Origin: G963666705 sp963666705
GTDB lineage: Bacteria > Pseudomonadota > Alphaproteobacteria > CADEGL01
Length of the DNA stretch: 64,000 nucleotides
Assembly: GCA_963666705.2 (NCBI GenBank)
Contig: CAXXKO010000013.1
Coordinates: 1-64,000 of the forward strand
Direction of reading: 5' to 3'
Below are positions 1 to 8,378 of the stretch, in pieces. The notes beneath the pieces were generated by a model. The model worked only from the letters and a program-made list of their open reading frames with translations, was not told the origin of the DNA and did no database searches. The stretch's first letter is position 1; each line of letters starts with the position of its first letter. Position numbers and translations under genes: made by a program.

Positions 1-106
1 AAGCGCCGGGCGGACGCATCCGCGCCCTTGGCTTACCTCGCATAAGCTCGGGCGCGCGGTCGCGCTTGCCAGCGGTCGATGAGTCAAGCTCATCGGCCGC
101 TGGTAT
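1..106. repeat. 106-bp dispersed repeat, copy 1 (element end)
   Basis: Nearly identical to 27816-27921, with two or three mismatches near base 15-21. Both copies stop matching right after the sequence CTGGTAT. An internal 13-bp inverted repeat (AGCGGTCGATGAG / CTCATCGGCCGCT) lies just inside that boundary. The downstream tpsB reading frame is cut here, so this looks like the end of an inserted element whose body lies left of the window. The family is not identified; copy 2 adjoins an IS256-type transposase remnant. Confidence 0.75.
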
Positions 107-1478
107 GAGCCACCGACGGGAGCGGGTCGAACGCGTATTGACCCGTGCCACGACCGAGCAGGCTTACGCCTTCCACCGGGCCGAGCGACAGGTTGGCGCT
201 TGCCGCGAGCACGTGGAAATCCGTCTTGGCAATTTGGCGCGACGCAAGCGCCGCACCCTTTTCGGTTGCGTTGAAAGCCTCAATGCCCTGTAGATATTCG
301 GGTTGGAAGCGGATCGAGCCAACACCGATGTTCTGATCCGCGTCGAGACCGAAGACCAGCCAGCGGTGGCGATCGCGTGATTGCGTGCGCGGCCCGACGT
401 CGACATCAGTCTCCTGAGCTCTAAAGCCAGCACTTGCCACAACGCTTTGCTCGATCGTTCTCAGAATCGGATACGACGCATAAATCCATGCTGTAATGGA
501 CGACACGTCTATGTCGAGGGCATCGAGGTCGCCGCCCGGTCTCGATTCTAAAAGTCCGAACTGGTAGCCGACATGCAGTCCGTCCGAGGCGACCGAAACG
601 TCCTGGGCGATCTGGCCGAGCAACAGCTTACGGGGGGAGTTGGGAACCGTCGCACCCGTCACAGTGGTGGATTCGAACAGGCCGAAAAGATCGTTCTCCT
701 GGAACGTGCCAGAAGCCTGGAACGGCCCGACTTCCTTTGAGCCCCGATTGTCGAGCGAGAATCTCGCCACTCTTTTCTCGAAGTCGATCTCCAGGGTGGC
801 GGAGCCGCCATTCCCTGGCTCCTCGGGCCGGCGAAGCGTGGCCTCGATGTTCATGCCGGCCAGGTCGCTCATCAGCAGCAGGATTCGCTCGATCTTTTTG
901 ATCCGGAGCGGTTGCATGGCGATCAGCTTGTCGATGTAGGGCGCCAGCCGCTTCCGAATATCCGGGTAGTCACCCTTGGTCTCGATAACCCGAATATAGG
1001 ACTGATCGAAGACGACGATCCGGATGTCCCCGCCCGACAAGTCCTGAACCGGGACGACCGCCAGGGCGAGAATGCCGGCCCGCCGGTACATCATCTCGAT
1101 CCGGTCGGTCAGCTCGTAAAGATCGGACACCGGTATTTCCCGACCCACCAGGCCAGCCCATAGTGGAATGAATGCGTCGTCGGGAAACAGGGTGGCTCCT
1201 TCGATCCGAACGCTCCCGAGGGTGAGTGTCCGCTGGGCGGCGAGCTCAGGGGGTATGAGCTCCTCGAGGGGAGCGACGTGCAGATCCACGGAGCCCGTCA
1301 CGGGAGGCGGTGAAAATCACTCGATGATGGTGTTCTGCTCGATGATGATCTCTTCCGAAACACTACCCTGAGCCCATGCGGGCCCAGCCGAGGCGATCGA
1401 AAAGAGCAAGCACAGAGACAGGGACTGGATGTTCCGCGCCGCGGACCTGTGGGCTGGACACAGAACAGTCTTGATCAA
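90..1478 (-). pseudogene. TpsB/ShlB/FhaC-family outer-membrane transporter, broken
   Basis: Two-partner secretion transporter: POTRA region followed by an outer-membrane beta-barrel that exports a TpsA partner. I start it at a TTG (1476-1478) because a strong GGGGGAAG ribosome site precedes it and a typical signal peptide follows (SLCLLFSIASAGPAWA-Q). An in-frame TGA at 1317-1319 interrupts the mature N-terminus after EQNTIIE. A GTG at 1299-1301 reopens the same frame for 403 aa, covering POTRA-like (EGATLFPDDAF, YRRAGILALAVVPVQ) and barrel sequence. The 3' end runs into the repeat at 1-106, so the last strands are replaced by HTSGR. No TpsA gene is visible nearby. Family assignment is good; loss of function is inferred. 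Confidence 0.75.
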
Positions 1479-1652
1479 TCCACTTCCCCCGGGCGAGGTA
1501 TCGAATGCTATGTTTATAGACCACAGGTCGAGGCAAACGCCAAACCGGGTTCCAGGCGGTGATCCGAAGCGTCCCCGGACACATAGTGCCTGGGGACGAC
1601 TTGGACCAGGATCACAGGTGGCGCCAAAGTTTTGGCATTCGGGGAGGGAGGC

Positions 1653-2267
1653 ATGAAATTGCGATGGCTCGGCCCGCGGGGCTTCGTGATCTCGGTTGTT
1701 TTCGCCGGGCTTCTGGCCCTCGGTTTCGCCGGATCACCGATAGCGCAGACCACGACATCCCTTCGGGCCACGCCGCCGGCCTTTGTCCCGCCCTTGCTGG
1801 ATCGCGAGCAGGTGGACCGTGCCCTCGCCGCGCTCGATCGCGTCGTCGAAAACGCGATTGCGCGGACCGGCGTTCCGGGGATTGCCGTCGCGGTGGTCTA
1901 CCGGGACGAGGTCGTCTACGCGAAAGGCTTCGGCGTCCGCGAAGTGGGCGAGCCCGAGCGCATCGATACCGATACCGTGTTCCAGCTTGCGTCCGTGTCG
2001 AAACCGATGGCCTCGACCATCGTCGCGGGGGTGGTCGGGCGCGGCCTGGTCGCGTGGGACGATCCGGTGAAAAAGCACAATCCAACCTTCATGCTGTCCG
2101 ACGCTTACGTCACCGCGCATGCGACCTTCGCGGATCTGATGTCACACCGCACGGGGCTCTTCACCGGGGACGGCGATTTGCTGGAGGACCTCGGTTACGA
2201 TCGGGCCTACATCCTCGCCCATCTCGACCGGCAGCCGCTCGATTCGTTCCGGTCGAGCTATAACTAC
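1653..2267 (+). pseudogene. Serine hydrolase (class C beta-lactamase fold), 5' part, split by IS1595
   Basis: The start ATG follows a GGGGAGGGAGG ribosome site and a signal peptide (VVFAGLLALGFAGSPIAQ), so the product should be exported. The nucleophile motif SxxK is S114-V-S-K117. The frame stops matching the family at Y205, where IS1595 copy A is inserted. Joining base 2267 to 3351 restores one open frame of 541 aa. Such proteins act as esterases, D-aminopeptidases or beta-lactamase-like hydrolases; the substrate cannot be told from sequence. Confidence 0.85.
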
Positions 2268-3342
2268 CGTCCCTATCCGGTTAATGCAGGTAGCGCGTCG
2301 TTGGGTTGCAGACCGTGGATCAACTGGCGGTATGTGATGGTTGGCCGGGCCATGGCGCGGCTCAGGACGAAGTCGCCGAGGTCGTCGATCCGCCGGCGGC
2401 GGTTGAAGCGATAGGCCCATTCCCGGCCATAGCGCGGCAAGTGCTTGGCGCTGACGCCATGGTAAGTGCCGTTGAGCCAGGTCTTGAGGTTGCTGAACAG
2501 GACGTGGATGATCGGCATCTGCGTCTCGGCGTTCTTGCCTTGGCCTTGGACGGTGGGCTGGTGCCGGTAGACGGCGCCGAGCCCGGCATAGCCCTTGAAA
2601 TCGTCGGTCAGCAGGCGCGCGCGCGGCGTCACGGCGGCCCGCACGAAGCCGCCGAGCTGCTCGGCATTGGCCCGGGGCAGGATGGCAAGTCGCGCCCGAC
2701 CGGCGACGAAGCCGCTGGCCTCGACCCCCTTGCCCGGCGCCACCGCCACCTTCTCCACCGCCAGCACGAGCAGGCTCTTGTTGGCATTGGCCATCCCGCG
2801 GCCCCGGCTCTCGGGCTTGCCGCGCCCGCCGTAGTAGCTCTCATCGACCTCGACCATGCCGTCCAGCAACGCCTCCGGCCGCTCCGCCAAGCCATGGCGC
2901 AGCTTGTGAGCCATCAGCCATGCGGTCTCATAGCGAAGCCCCAGCTCGCGCGCCAGGAACAGGGCCGAGACCCCGCGCTTGTCCCGCCCCATCAACCACG
3001 CCGCCAGGAACCATTTGGGCAACGGTGTGCGGGTGCGGTGGAAGATGGTTCCCGCCGTCACCGACTCTTGACGACCGCAAGCCGCGCATTCGAAGACGCG
3101 CGCCCGCGCCTTGTGCCGATAGCCCCGCCGGTGCCCGCAGCGGGCGCACGCAAACCCAGACGGCCAGCGTCGATCCGCCAAGGCCAGGATGCACGATTCC
3201 TCGTCTCGGTAGCGCTCTTGGAACGTCAACAAGCCGCTCATGCCCTGTCTCCCGACCAATCCTCAGAGGCGGGAACAGTACACCCTTAGAGCGAACATAT
3301 AAAGAACACTCGGTCGCTACCTGCATTAACCGGATAGGGACG
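2268..3342 (-). mobile_element. IS1595-family insertion sequence, copy A (1075 bp)
   Basis: Bounded by perfect 28-bp terminal inverted repeats beginning CGTCCCTATCCGGTTAATGC (2268-2295 and 3315-3342), with an 8-bp target duplication outside. It has one transposase gene on the minus strand. It is the same length as copy B (32388-33462) and the transposases differ at only three residues, so both moved recently. Copy A sits inside the serine hydrolase gene. Confidence 0.95.
2273..3241 (-). CDS. IS1595 family transposase
   Basis: About 322 aa. The N-terminal zinc ribbon has two CxxC pairs (CARCGH, CAACGR). A DDE-type core follows, with VDESYYGGR for the first acidic residue and LTDDFKGY for the second. 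The C-terminal NGTYHGVSAKHLPRY segment is typical of this family. I start at the ATG after GGAGACAGGGC rather than the GTG six codons upstream. It differs from the copy B protein at E/D after RP, A/G after GVE, and R/G after VTP. It looks intact and probably active. Confidence 0.93.
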   Translation of the reverse strand: MSGLLTFQERYRDEESCILALADRRWPSGFACARCGHRRGYRHKARARVFECAACGRQESVTAGTIFHRTRTPLPKWFLAAWLMGRDKRGVSALFLARELGLRYETAWLMAHKLRHGLAERPEALLDGMVEVDESYYGGRGKPESRGRGMANANKSLLVLAVEKVAVAPGKGVEASGFVAGRARLAILPRANAEQLGGFVRAAVTPRARLLTDDFKGYAGLGAVYRHQPTVQGQGKNAETQMPIIHVLFSNLKTWLNGTYHGVSAKHLPRYGREWAYRFNRRRRIDDLGDFVLSRAMARPTITYRQLIHGLQPNDALPALTG

Positions 3343-3350
3343 ATAACTAC

Positions 3351-4361
3351 AGCAACTTCGGGTACACGGCCGGTGGCGAAGCGGTGGCGGTCGCGGCCGG
3401 GACGACCTGGGAGGACCTCGCCGACACCGTATTGTTCGAGCCGCTCGGCATGACGCGCTCGAGCTATCGCCACGCGGACTACCTGGCGCACGAGAGCAGG
3501 GCGCGGCTCCACGTCAGGGGCGGGGACGCGGCCGCCGCTGGATGGGTCGCGAAATTCGACCGCGACCCCGACCCCCAAGCCCCGGCCGGCGGCGCCAGCG
3601 CGTCGATCGACGATGTCGCGCGCTATATGCGTCTGCAGCTGGGTGGGGGTACTTTCGCGGGCGAGGCCATCATCGATGCCGATGCCTTGGCGGCAACCCA
3701 CGCGCCGCATCAGATCCCGGGCCCACCCCGGACGCCGATCAGTCGCGCCGGCTTCTACGGCCTGGGATGGAATGTCAGCTACGACGAACTTGGCCGGGTG
3801 CAGATAGGCCATACGGGGGCGTTCTTTCTTGGGGCTTCGACCACTCTGACCCTCTTGCCGGGTGAGGAACTGGGTATCGCGGTTCTCACCAACGGTGAGC
3901 CGGTTGGTGTACCGGAAGGAATCGCCAACAGCTTTCTCGAGATCGTCCAGAACGGTGCTCAGACCGTCGACTGGCTCGGCTTTTATGGGATGATTTTCCA
4001 GGCGATGCGGGATGGCGAGGCGGCCGCCTTCGATTACGCCACCCGACCCGGCGACGGCAAGCCGCCAAGCGCCCTTGGCGAATACGTCGGGACCTACAGC
4101 AACGCCTATTACGGCCCGCTCGTGGTCGAAGCGGACGGGGACGTGCTCGTCATGACCCTCGGCCCGGAGGGCGCGCCGAATACCTGGATGCTGACGCCCT
4201 ATGACGGCGACATTTTCTCCTTCGAGACGATCGGCGAGAACGCGGTCGGCCAGGCCGGCGTGGCTTTTCGACGGTATCCGGACGGAACGGTCTCCGACGC
4301 CGTCATCGACTTCTACGACCGAACCGGCCTCGGTACGTTCCGGCGCGACACCGCGAGGTAG
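3351..4361 (+). pseudogene. Serine hydrolase, 3' part, split by IS1595
   Basis: Continues the gene that starts at 1653. The fragment opens with SNFGYTAGGEAV, so together with Y205 upstream it rebuilds the class C catalytic Y-S-N motif; the insertion lies between Y and S. The third motif is HTG (QIGHTGAFFLG). The C-terminal segment of about 110 aa (from around LGEYVGTYSNAYYGPL) resembles the DUF3471 tail domain found on many exported serine hydrolases. The fragment has no convincing start of its own, so function depends on precise excision. Confidence 0.85.
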
Positions 4362-4425
4362 GCCGGCTTAGAGGCGCGGTCCGGCATAATCCGCGCTAAC
4401 CAGCCTCTTCACGCCGTCTCGTGAA

Positions 4426-4896
4426 TCATTCGGGCTGGCGCGCGTAGTGGAGGGGCAGGGCGGTCGTGTACTTGATCTCTTCCATGGCGAAGCTCGAGCT
4501 CACGTCGTGCAGCTCGACGGCGGCGATCAGGCGCTTGTAGAAGCCGTCGTAGGCGGCGATGTCGGATACCACGACGCGCAGCAGGTAATCGATGTCGCCG
4601 CTCATGCGGTAGAACTCGGCGACTTCCGAGAAGCCCTCGACGGCCGCGGCGAAGCGGTCCAGCCATTCGGCATTGTGCTCGCGCGTGCGGATGGCGACGA
4701 ACACCGTCACGCCGAGGTTGAGCTTCTCCCGATCCAGGAGCGCCACCCGGCGGCGGATGACCCCCGACTTTTCCAGATTCTGGATGCGCCGCCAGCAGGG
4801 CGTGGTGCTGAGCCCGACCCGCTCGGCAATGGTGGCATTCGACAGGCTCGCATCCTCCTGCAGGCAGCCGAGGATTTTCAGATCGATCTCATCCAT
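4426..4896 (-). CDS. Lrp/AsnC family transcriptional regulator
   Basis: 156 aa, normal length. The N-terminal winged helix-turn-helix covers about residues 2-60 (IDLKILGCLQEDASLSNATIAERVGLS), followed by an RAM ligand-binding domain (EVAEFYRMSGDIDYLLRVVV). Such proteins bind DNA as octamers and respond to amino acids. It is divergent from the gene at 5036. The 139 bp between them are strikingly AT-rich for this genome (for example AATTTTAAAATTAT at about 4936), as expected for an Lrp-type operator. Autoregulation is therefore plausible but inferred. Confidence 0.93.
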   Translation of the reverse strand: MDEIDLKILGCLQEDASLSNATIAERVGLSTTPCWRRIQNLEKSGVIRRRVALLDREKLNLGVTVFVAIRTREHNAEWLDRFAAAVEGFSEVAEFYRMSGDIDYLLRVVVSDIAAYDGFYKRLIAAVELHDVSSSFAMEEIKYTTALPLHYARQPE

Positions 4897-5035
4897 GGAA
4901 GCGAACTTCGGATTTTGGAAAAAAACTAGAATGCAATTTTAAAATTATCTGATGACGCGGAAAGTACGCAAGATATTTTCAGTCGATTTGGCATATCCTG
5001 ATGGCATTCGCGGGGGTGCGACAGAGAACGAGAGA

Positions 5036-5308
5036 ATGAAGGTCACCGAACATTTCACCGGCCATCCCGCTTCGGTCGGCGAGACCTATGGTCAACATTT
5101 CCGATTTGCCGCGGGCACCGGGCTCGAGATGGCCCTGGGCGGCTTGGCCTGCATGTGCCACGGCCTACTGCCCTTCACCTTCACCAACACGGGCAGCCGC
5201 GCGATCATCGCGCTGCACGACCGGATGAGCGCGGGCGCCCGCGCCCAGGTTACGGCGCGGATCCGCGAGGAACGGGCCGCGCCGGACGAGGCCGCCGCCA
5301 CGCCCTGA
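5036..5308 (+). CDS. DUF6356-like small protein
   Basis: About 90 aa from the ATG following ACGAGAG (MKVTEHFTGHPASVGETYGQ). A longer frame opens at 4952, but the conserved-looking part begins here. The middle is hydrophobic (MALGGLACMCHGLLPFTF) and likely one membrane-embedded helix with two cysteines. The fold resembles the DUF6356 family of unknown function, recalled from its HFxxHPxSVGExYxxH opening. It is divergent from the Lrp gene. Function is unknown. Confidence 0.75.
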   Translation: MKVTEHFTGHPASVGETYGQHFRFAAGTGLEMALGGLACMCHGLLPFTFTNTGSRAIIALHDRMSAGARAQVTARIREERAAPDEAAATP

Positions 5309-5429
5309 CCGGCCGCCCCGACGCGCCCGGGTTGCATTCTCCGTCAGGAAGGCGAGAATCCGCCCATACTGTCCGATCGCGAGAGTCGTACCAGGCTCGG
5401 AATTCGGCACGAGCGAAAGAGGCGCCATA

Positions 5430-6236
5430 GTGAAAACCGAACATGAACGCCAACCCATGTTCGAGCCCGATGGCTGGGTCTACCGGGCTCGGGTCGGCCT
5501 GTTGGTGCCCGACAGCGATGTGGGGCCCGAATCCGAGTGGTCGGCGATCGTGCCGGCCGGGGTCTCCGCCTATGCTAGCCGCTTTCGCTTACCGGTCGGC
5601 TTGGTCGCCGCGGTCGGCGACCGTATCGCCAACACGGCCGTGGAGTACGTGGCGGCACCCGGTCCCCTCGACGATGCGACGGCGTTGCTGGCCGACACGG
5701 GCGTGGACATCGTCGCCCTGGCCTTCATGTCCACCAGCTACGTGGGCGGCGCCGGCGACGATCCAAAGCTGGTCGAGCGGCTGGGCAAGCTGACGAGCGG
5801 CAAGCCGGTGGTCACCACGGGGCGGGCGGTGCTCGACGCCCTCACGCAGCTCGGCGCGGGCCGGGTGATGCTGGTCGACCCACCTTGGTTCCCGCCCGAC
5901 CTCACCGCCCTTGGACGGGCCTGGCTGGAACGCAACGGCTTCGCGGTCACCCATGCCGCGCCCGCCGGCCTCCCGTCGGGCCAGGGGAACGTCCACCCCG
6001 GCGGCCTGTACCGGTGGGTGCGCTCGACCGTCACATCGGATACCGAGGCGGTGATCATCGCGGGCAACGGGTTCCGGGCGGTCGGCGTCGTGCGGTCGCT
6101 CGAGGCCGACATCGGTGTTCCCGTCATCACCGCCAACACCGCGCTCCTGTGGCAGACCCTGCGGAGGCTCGGCCTGCCGACGGGCGAGGTGACGCGCTAC
6201 GGGCGCCTGTTCGCCGCGGCCGGACGCGATGGCTGA
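5430..6236 (+). CDS. Maleate isomerase / Asp-Glu racemase-fold protein lacking catalytic cysteines
   Basis: 268 aa from a GTG; an ATG at 5457 is an alternative. The two-lobed fold of the maleate isomerase and arylmalonate decarboxylase group is recognisable from VGLLVPDSDVGPESEW, DIVALAFMSTSY and EAVIIAGNGFRAVGV...NTALLWQTLR. Family members normally carry a cysteine at both active-site loops. Here the corresponding spots read MSTS (about 100-103) and AGNG (about 211-214), and the protein has no cysteine at all. It is therefore unlikely to be a standard isomerase and may do other chemistry or bind ligand. It overlaps the SDR start by 8 bp, implying co-translation. Confidence 0.75.
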   Translation: MKTEHERQPMFEPDGWVYRARVGLLVPDSDVGPESEWSAIVPAGVSAYASRFRLPVGLVAAVGDRIANTAVEYVAAPGPLDDATALLADTGVDIVALAFMSTSYVGGAGDDPKLVERLGKLTSGKPVVTTGRAVLDALTQLGAGRVMLVDPPWFPPDLTALGRAWLERNGFAVTHAAPAGLPSGQGNVHPGGLYRWVRSTVTSDTEAVIIAGNGFRAVGVVRSLEADIGVPVITANTALLWQTLRRLGLPTGEVTRYGRLFAAAGRDG

Positions 6237-6957
6237 GGCCGAGCCGGCGATCGTCCCGCCCGCGGGGCGGGTGGTGATGGTCTCGGGTGCCAACCGGGGC
6301 ATCGGGCTCGCCATCGCCCGCCGCCTTCATGCCGACGGCTACCAGTTGAGCCTGGGCGCGCGCGATCCCGCGATGCTGGCGCAGGCCGTGGCGGCGATGG
6401 GCGACGGCGTGCTGCAATGCCGCTACGACGCGCAAGACAGGCCGACGGCCGGGTCCTGGGTCGAGGCGACGGCGGCGCGGTTCGGCAGGATCGATGCCCT
6501 GGTCAACAATGCCGGGGTCTTGCGCGCCTTTCCCTTCGATCGGCCCGACGAGGCCCAGCTCGACGAGATGTGGGCGGTCAACGTCAAGGGCCCCTACTTC
6601 CTCTCCCTCGCGGCCTTGCCGCACTTGCGCGCGACGGGACAGGGGCGCATTGTCAACATCCTCTCGAACTCGGGCCTGCGCTATGCTGGCGGGGTGCCGG
6701 GCTATGCCATGTCCAAGTTCGCCGCCACCGCGCTGACCCACGTCCTGCGCCATGGCGCATGGGAGGATGGGATGAGGGTCTCGGGCCTCTGCCCTGGTGC
6801 CGTGGATACGGAGATGAGCCGGACCAATGCGCCCTTCCCCGGTGAGAAGACCGACCCCGACACCCTGGCCGCGATCGTGAGCCTGCTGATCTCCCTGCCC
6901 AACGCCGCCTCGGTGGCGACCATGCCAGTCAACTACGCACTCGAGAGCACGGTCTAG
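6229..6957 (+). CDS. SDR family NAD(P)-dependent oxidoreductase
   Basis: 242 aa. The Rossmann glycine motif is SGANRGIGLAIA, followed by LVNNAG and the catalytic pair Y-x3-K in GYAMSKFA, with S in NILSNSG. This is a classical short-chain dehydrogenase of normal length. It overlaps the upstream isomerase-like gene and is followed 10 bp later by the PhyH dioxygenase gene, so the three probably form one catabolic operon. The substrate is not evident. Confidence 0.92.
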   Translation: MAEAEPAIVPPAGRVVMVSGANRGIGLAIARRLHADGYQLSLGARDPAMLAQAVAAMGDGVLQCRYDAQDRPTAGSWVEATAARFGRIDALVNNAGVLRAFPFDRPDEAQLDEMWAVNVKGPYFLSLAALPHLRATGQGRIVNILSNSGLRYAGGVPGYAMSKFAATALTHVLRHGAWEDGMRVSGLCPGAVDTEMSRTNAPFPGEKTDPDTLAAIVSLLISLPNAASVATMPVNYALESTV

Positions 6958-6967
6958 GAGAGCCGCC

Positions 6968-7882
6968 ATGACGCCAGACGACATCCTGTCACACCCGCCC
7001 AGGGTGCTGAGCCAAGCGCAGCGGGAGCTCTTCTTCCGCGAGGGCTACCTCCTGGTCGAGAACGCGATCCCGGATAGTTGGATCGAGCGCCTGCGCACGG
7101 CGCGCGACGAGCTCGTCGAGCGCAGCCGCGCGCTCGCGGAGTCGGACGCCGTCTACGACCTCGAGCCGGGGCATTCGCGCGCCAGCCCGCGCCTGCGCCG
7201 GATCACCAACCCTTCCGTCCAGCATCCGGTCATCTGGGACTACGCCTCCCGGTCCATACTGCCGGACATCGTCGCCGACCTCGTGGGGCCGGACGTGAAG
7301 TTCCTCGACACCATGCTGAACTTCAAATGGCCGGGGGGCGGGGCCGAGATCAAATGGCACCAGGATGTGCCCTTCTTCCCCCATACCAACTACGCCATCC
7401 TGACGACCGGCACCCTCCTCGAGGACGTGGGCCCCGAGCAGGCGCCCATGGGCGTGGTGCCCGGGAGCCACGAGGGTCCAGTCTACGACCTCTATGACGA
7501 CGAGGGCGTCTGGACGGGCACGATTTCCGACGCGGACCTCGAAGGCGCGGGCCTCGATCGCGCGGTCCATTTGACCGGGCCGGCGGGCAGCGTGCAGGTC
7601 CATAGCTGCCGCACCCTCCACGGCTCGGCCCGCAACGAGTCCGATCGCGGCCGGCCCATCCTTCTCTCGACCTACGCGGCCGCCGACGCCTTTCCCTATG
7701 TGCCCTACCCCGCGCTCAGCGAGCAGAGCTTCCGCATCGTGCGGGGCCAGCCCGCGCGCGCGGCCCACCTCGACCCGCGCCCCTGCCCCGTCCCGCCCGA
7801 CTGGTCCCAGGGCAAGGGCTACCAGTCGATCTTCACCTGGCAGCAAAAAGAGGGCACCGCCCGCCGCCCCGATGGGGCCTGA
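6968..7882 (+). CDS. Phytanoyl-CoA dioxygenase (PhyH) family protein
   Basis: 304 aa Fe(II)/2-oxoglutarate dioxygenase. The metal triad is visible: H131-x-D133 in KWHQDVPF and H218 in RTLHGSARN. R228 would bind 2-oxoglutarate. Neighbouring residues such as PMGVVPGSHEGP are typical of the PhyH family. It lies 10 bp downstream of the SDR and ends the apparent three-gene operon. The substrate is unknown; relatives hydroxylate fatty acyl groups, ectoine or small natural products. Confidence 0.9.
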   Translation: MTPDDILSHPPRVLSQAQRELFFREGYLLVENAIPDSWIERLRTARDELVERSRALAESDAVYDLEPGHSRASPRLRRITNPSVQHPVIWDYASRSILPDIVADLVGPDVKFLDTMLNFKWPGGGAEIKWHQDVPFFPHTNYAILTTGTLLEDVGPEQAPMGVVPGSHEGPVYDLYDDEGVWTGTISDADLEGAGLDRAVHLTGPAGSVQVHSCRTLHGSARNESDRGRPILLSTYAAADAFPYVPYPALSEQSFRIVRGQPARAAHLDPRPCPVPPDWSQGKGYQSIFTWQQKEGTARRPDGA

Positions 7883-8001
7883 AGTGGCGCCGCGGGGGCG
7901 GGCGAGCGAGGCGCGCCGACCCATCCCACGGGAAACGATCCTCGAACGCCCCATACCCCGACGGTAAGATATAACCGTTCCAAGACAGGGAGGAAGAGGT
8001 C

Positions 8002-8303
8002 ATGCAAAAATCCGAACAACACGGATTTTCGCGTCGGCAACTCGGATCCTATGTCGGCGCGGCCGCCGTCGCGATCGGGGCCGGCGGTACCGGGGTGGCG
8101 CTCGCGGCAACGAAGGAAAGCCGGGAAGCGCTCAGCCAGCTCAGCAATATGCTTTTCGACAAACCAAAGTTGCGTGGGACTTTCCTTGCCAACCCGGAAC
8201 GTATCATTAAGGAGAACGGCGTCAGGGTCTGACGAAGGACGACCTCCGCCGTGCCCAGGGCCTGATCGCCGACGGCTTTTGCTGCAAGGGCTGCGGCTGC
8301 TAG
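8002..8303 (+). pseudogene. Candidate Cys-rich RiPP precursor (frameshifted as read)
   Basis: The frame opens after a strong AGGGAGGAAGAGG site. It encodes a twin-arginine-like N-terminus (SRRQLGSYVGAAAVAIGAGG), then a helical leader-like stretch (MLFDKPKLRGTFLANPERI), and stops at TGA 8230-8232 after 76 aa. In the minus-one frame from 8229 the reading continues with LTKDDLRRAQGLIADGF and ends CCKGCGC at TAG 8301-8303. The joined product would be 100 aa with four cysteines in its last seven residues. One missing base in GTC(C)TG would explain the break. A radical SAM maturase gene follows 75 bp later. I infer a ribosomally made, modified peptide; no family is confidently recognised. Confidence 0.6.
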
Positions 8304-8378
8304 CAAGCCGTACAACTGTGACGCCATGTTTCAAGCACGGCCACGCTGTCGCGGTGGCGTAGGGACGGCGAGGTCGCC

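Larger units (their letters stand above)
2260..3350. repeat. 8-bp target-site duplication of IS1595 copy A
   Basis: ATAACTAC occurs at 2260-2267 and again at 3343-3350, directly outside the two inverted-repeat ends. Eight bases is the usual duplication for IS1595-family elements, so this insertion looks like a simple, unrearranged event. Confidence 0.93.

Noticed and set aside
8226..8232. Programmed frameshift in the Cys-rich peptide gene
   Set aside because: AGGGTCTGA has no X-XXY-YYZ slippery sequence, and a prfB-like plus-one shift leads into a different frame without the cysteine tail.
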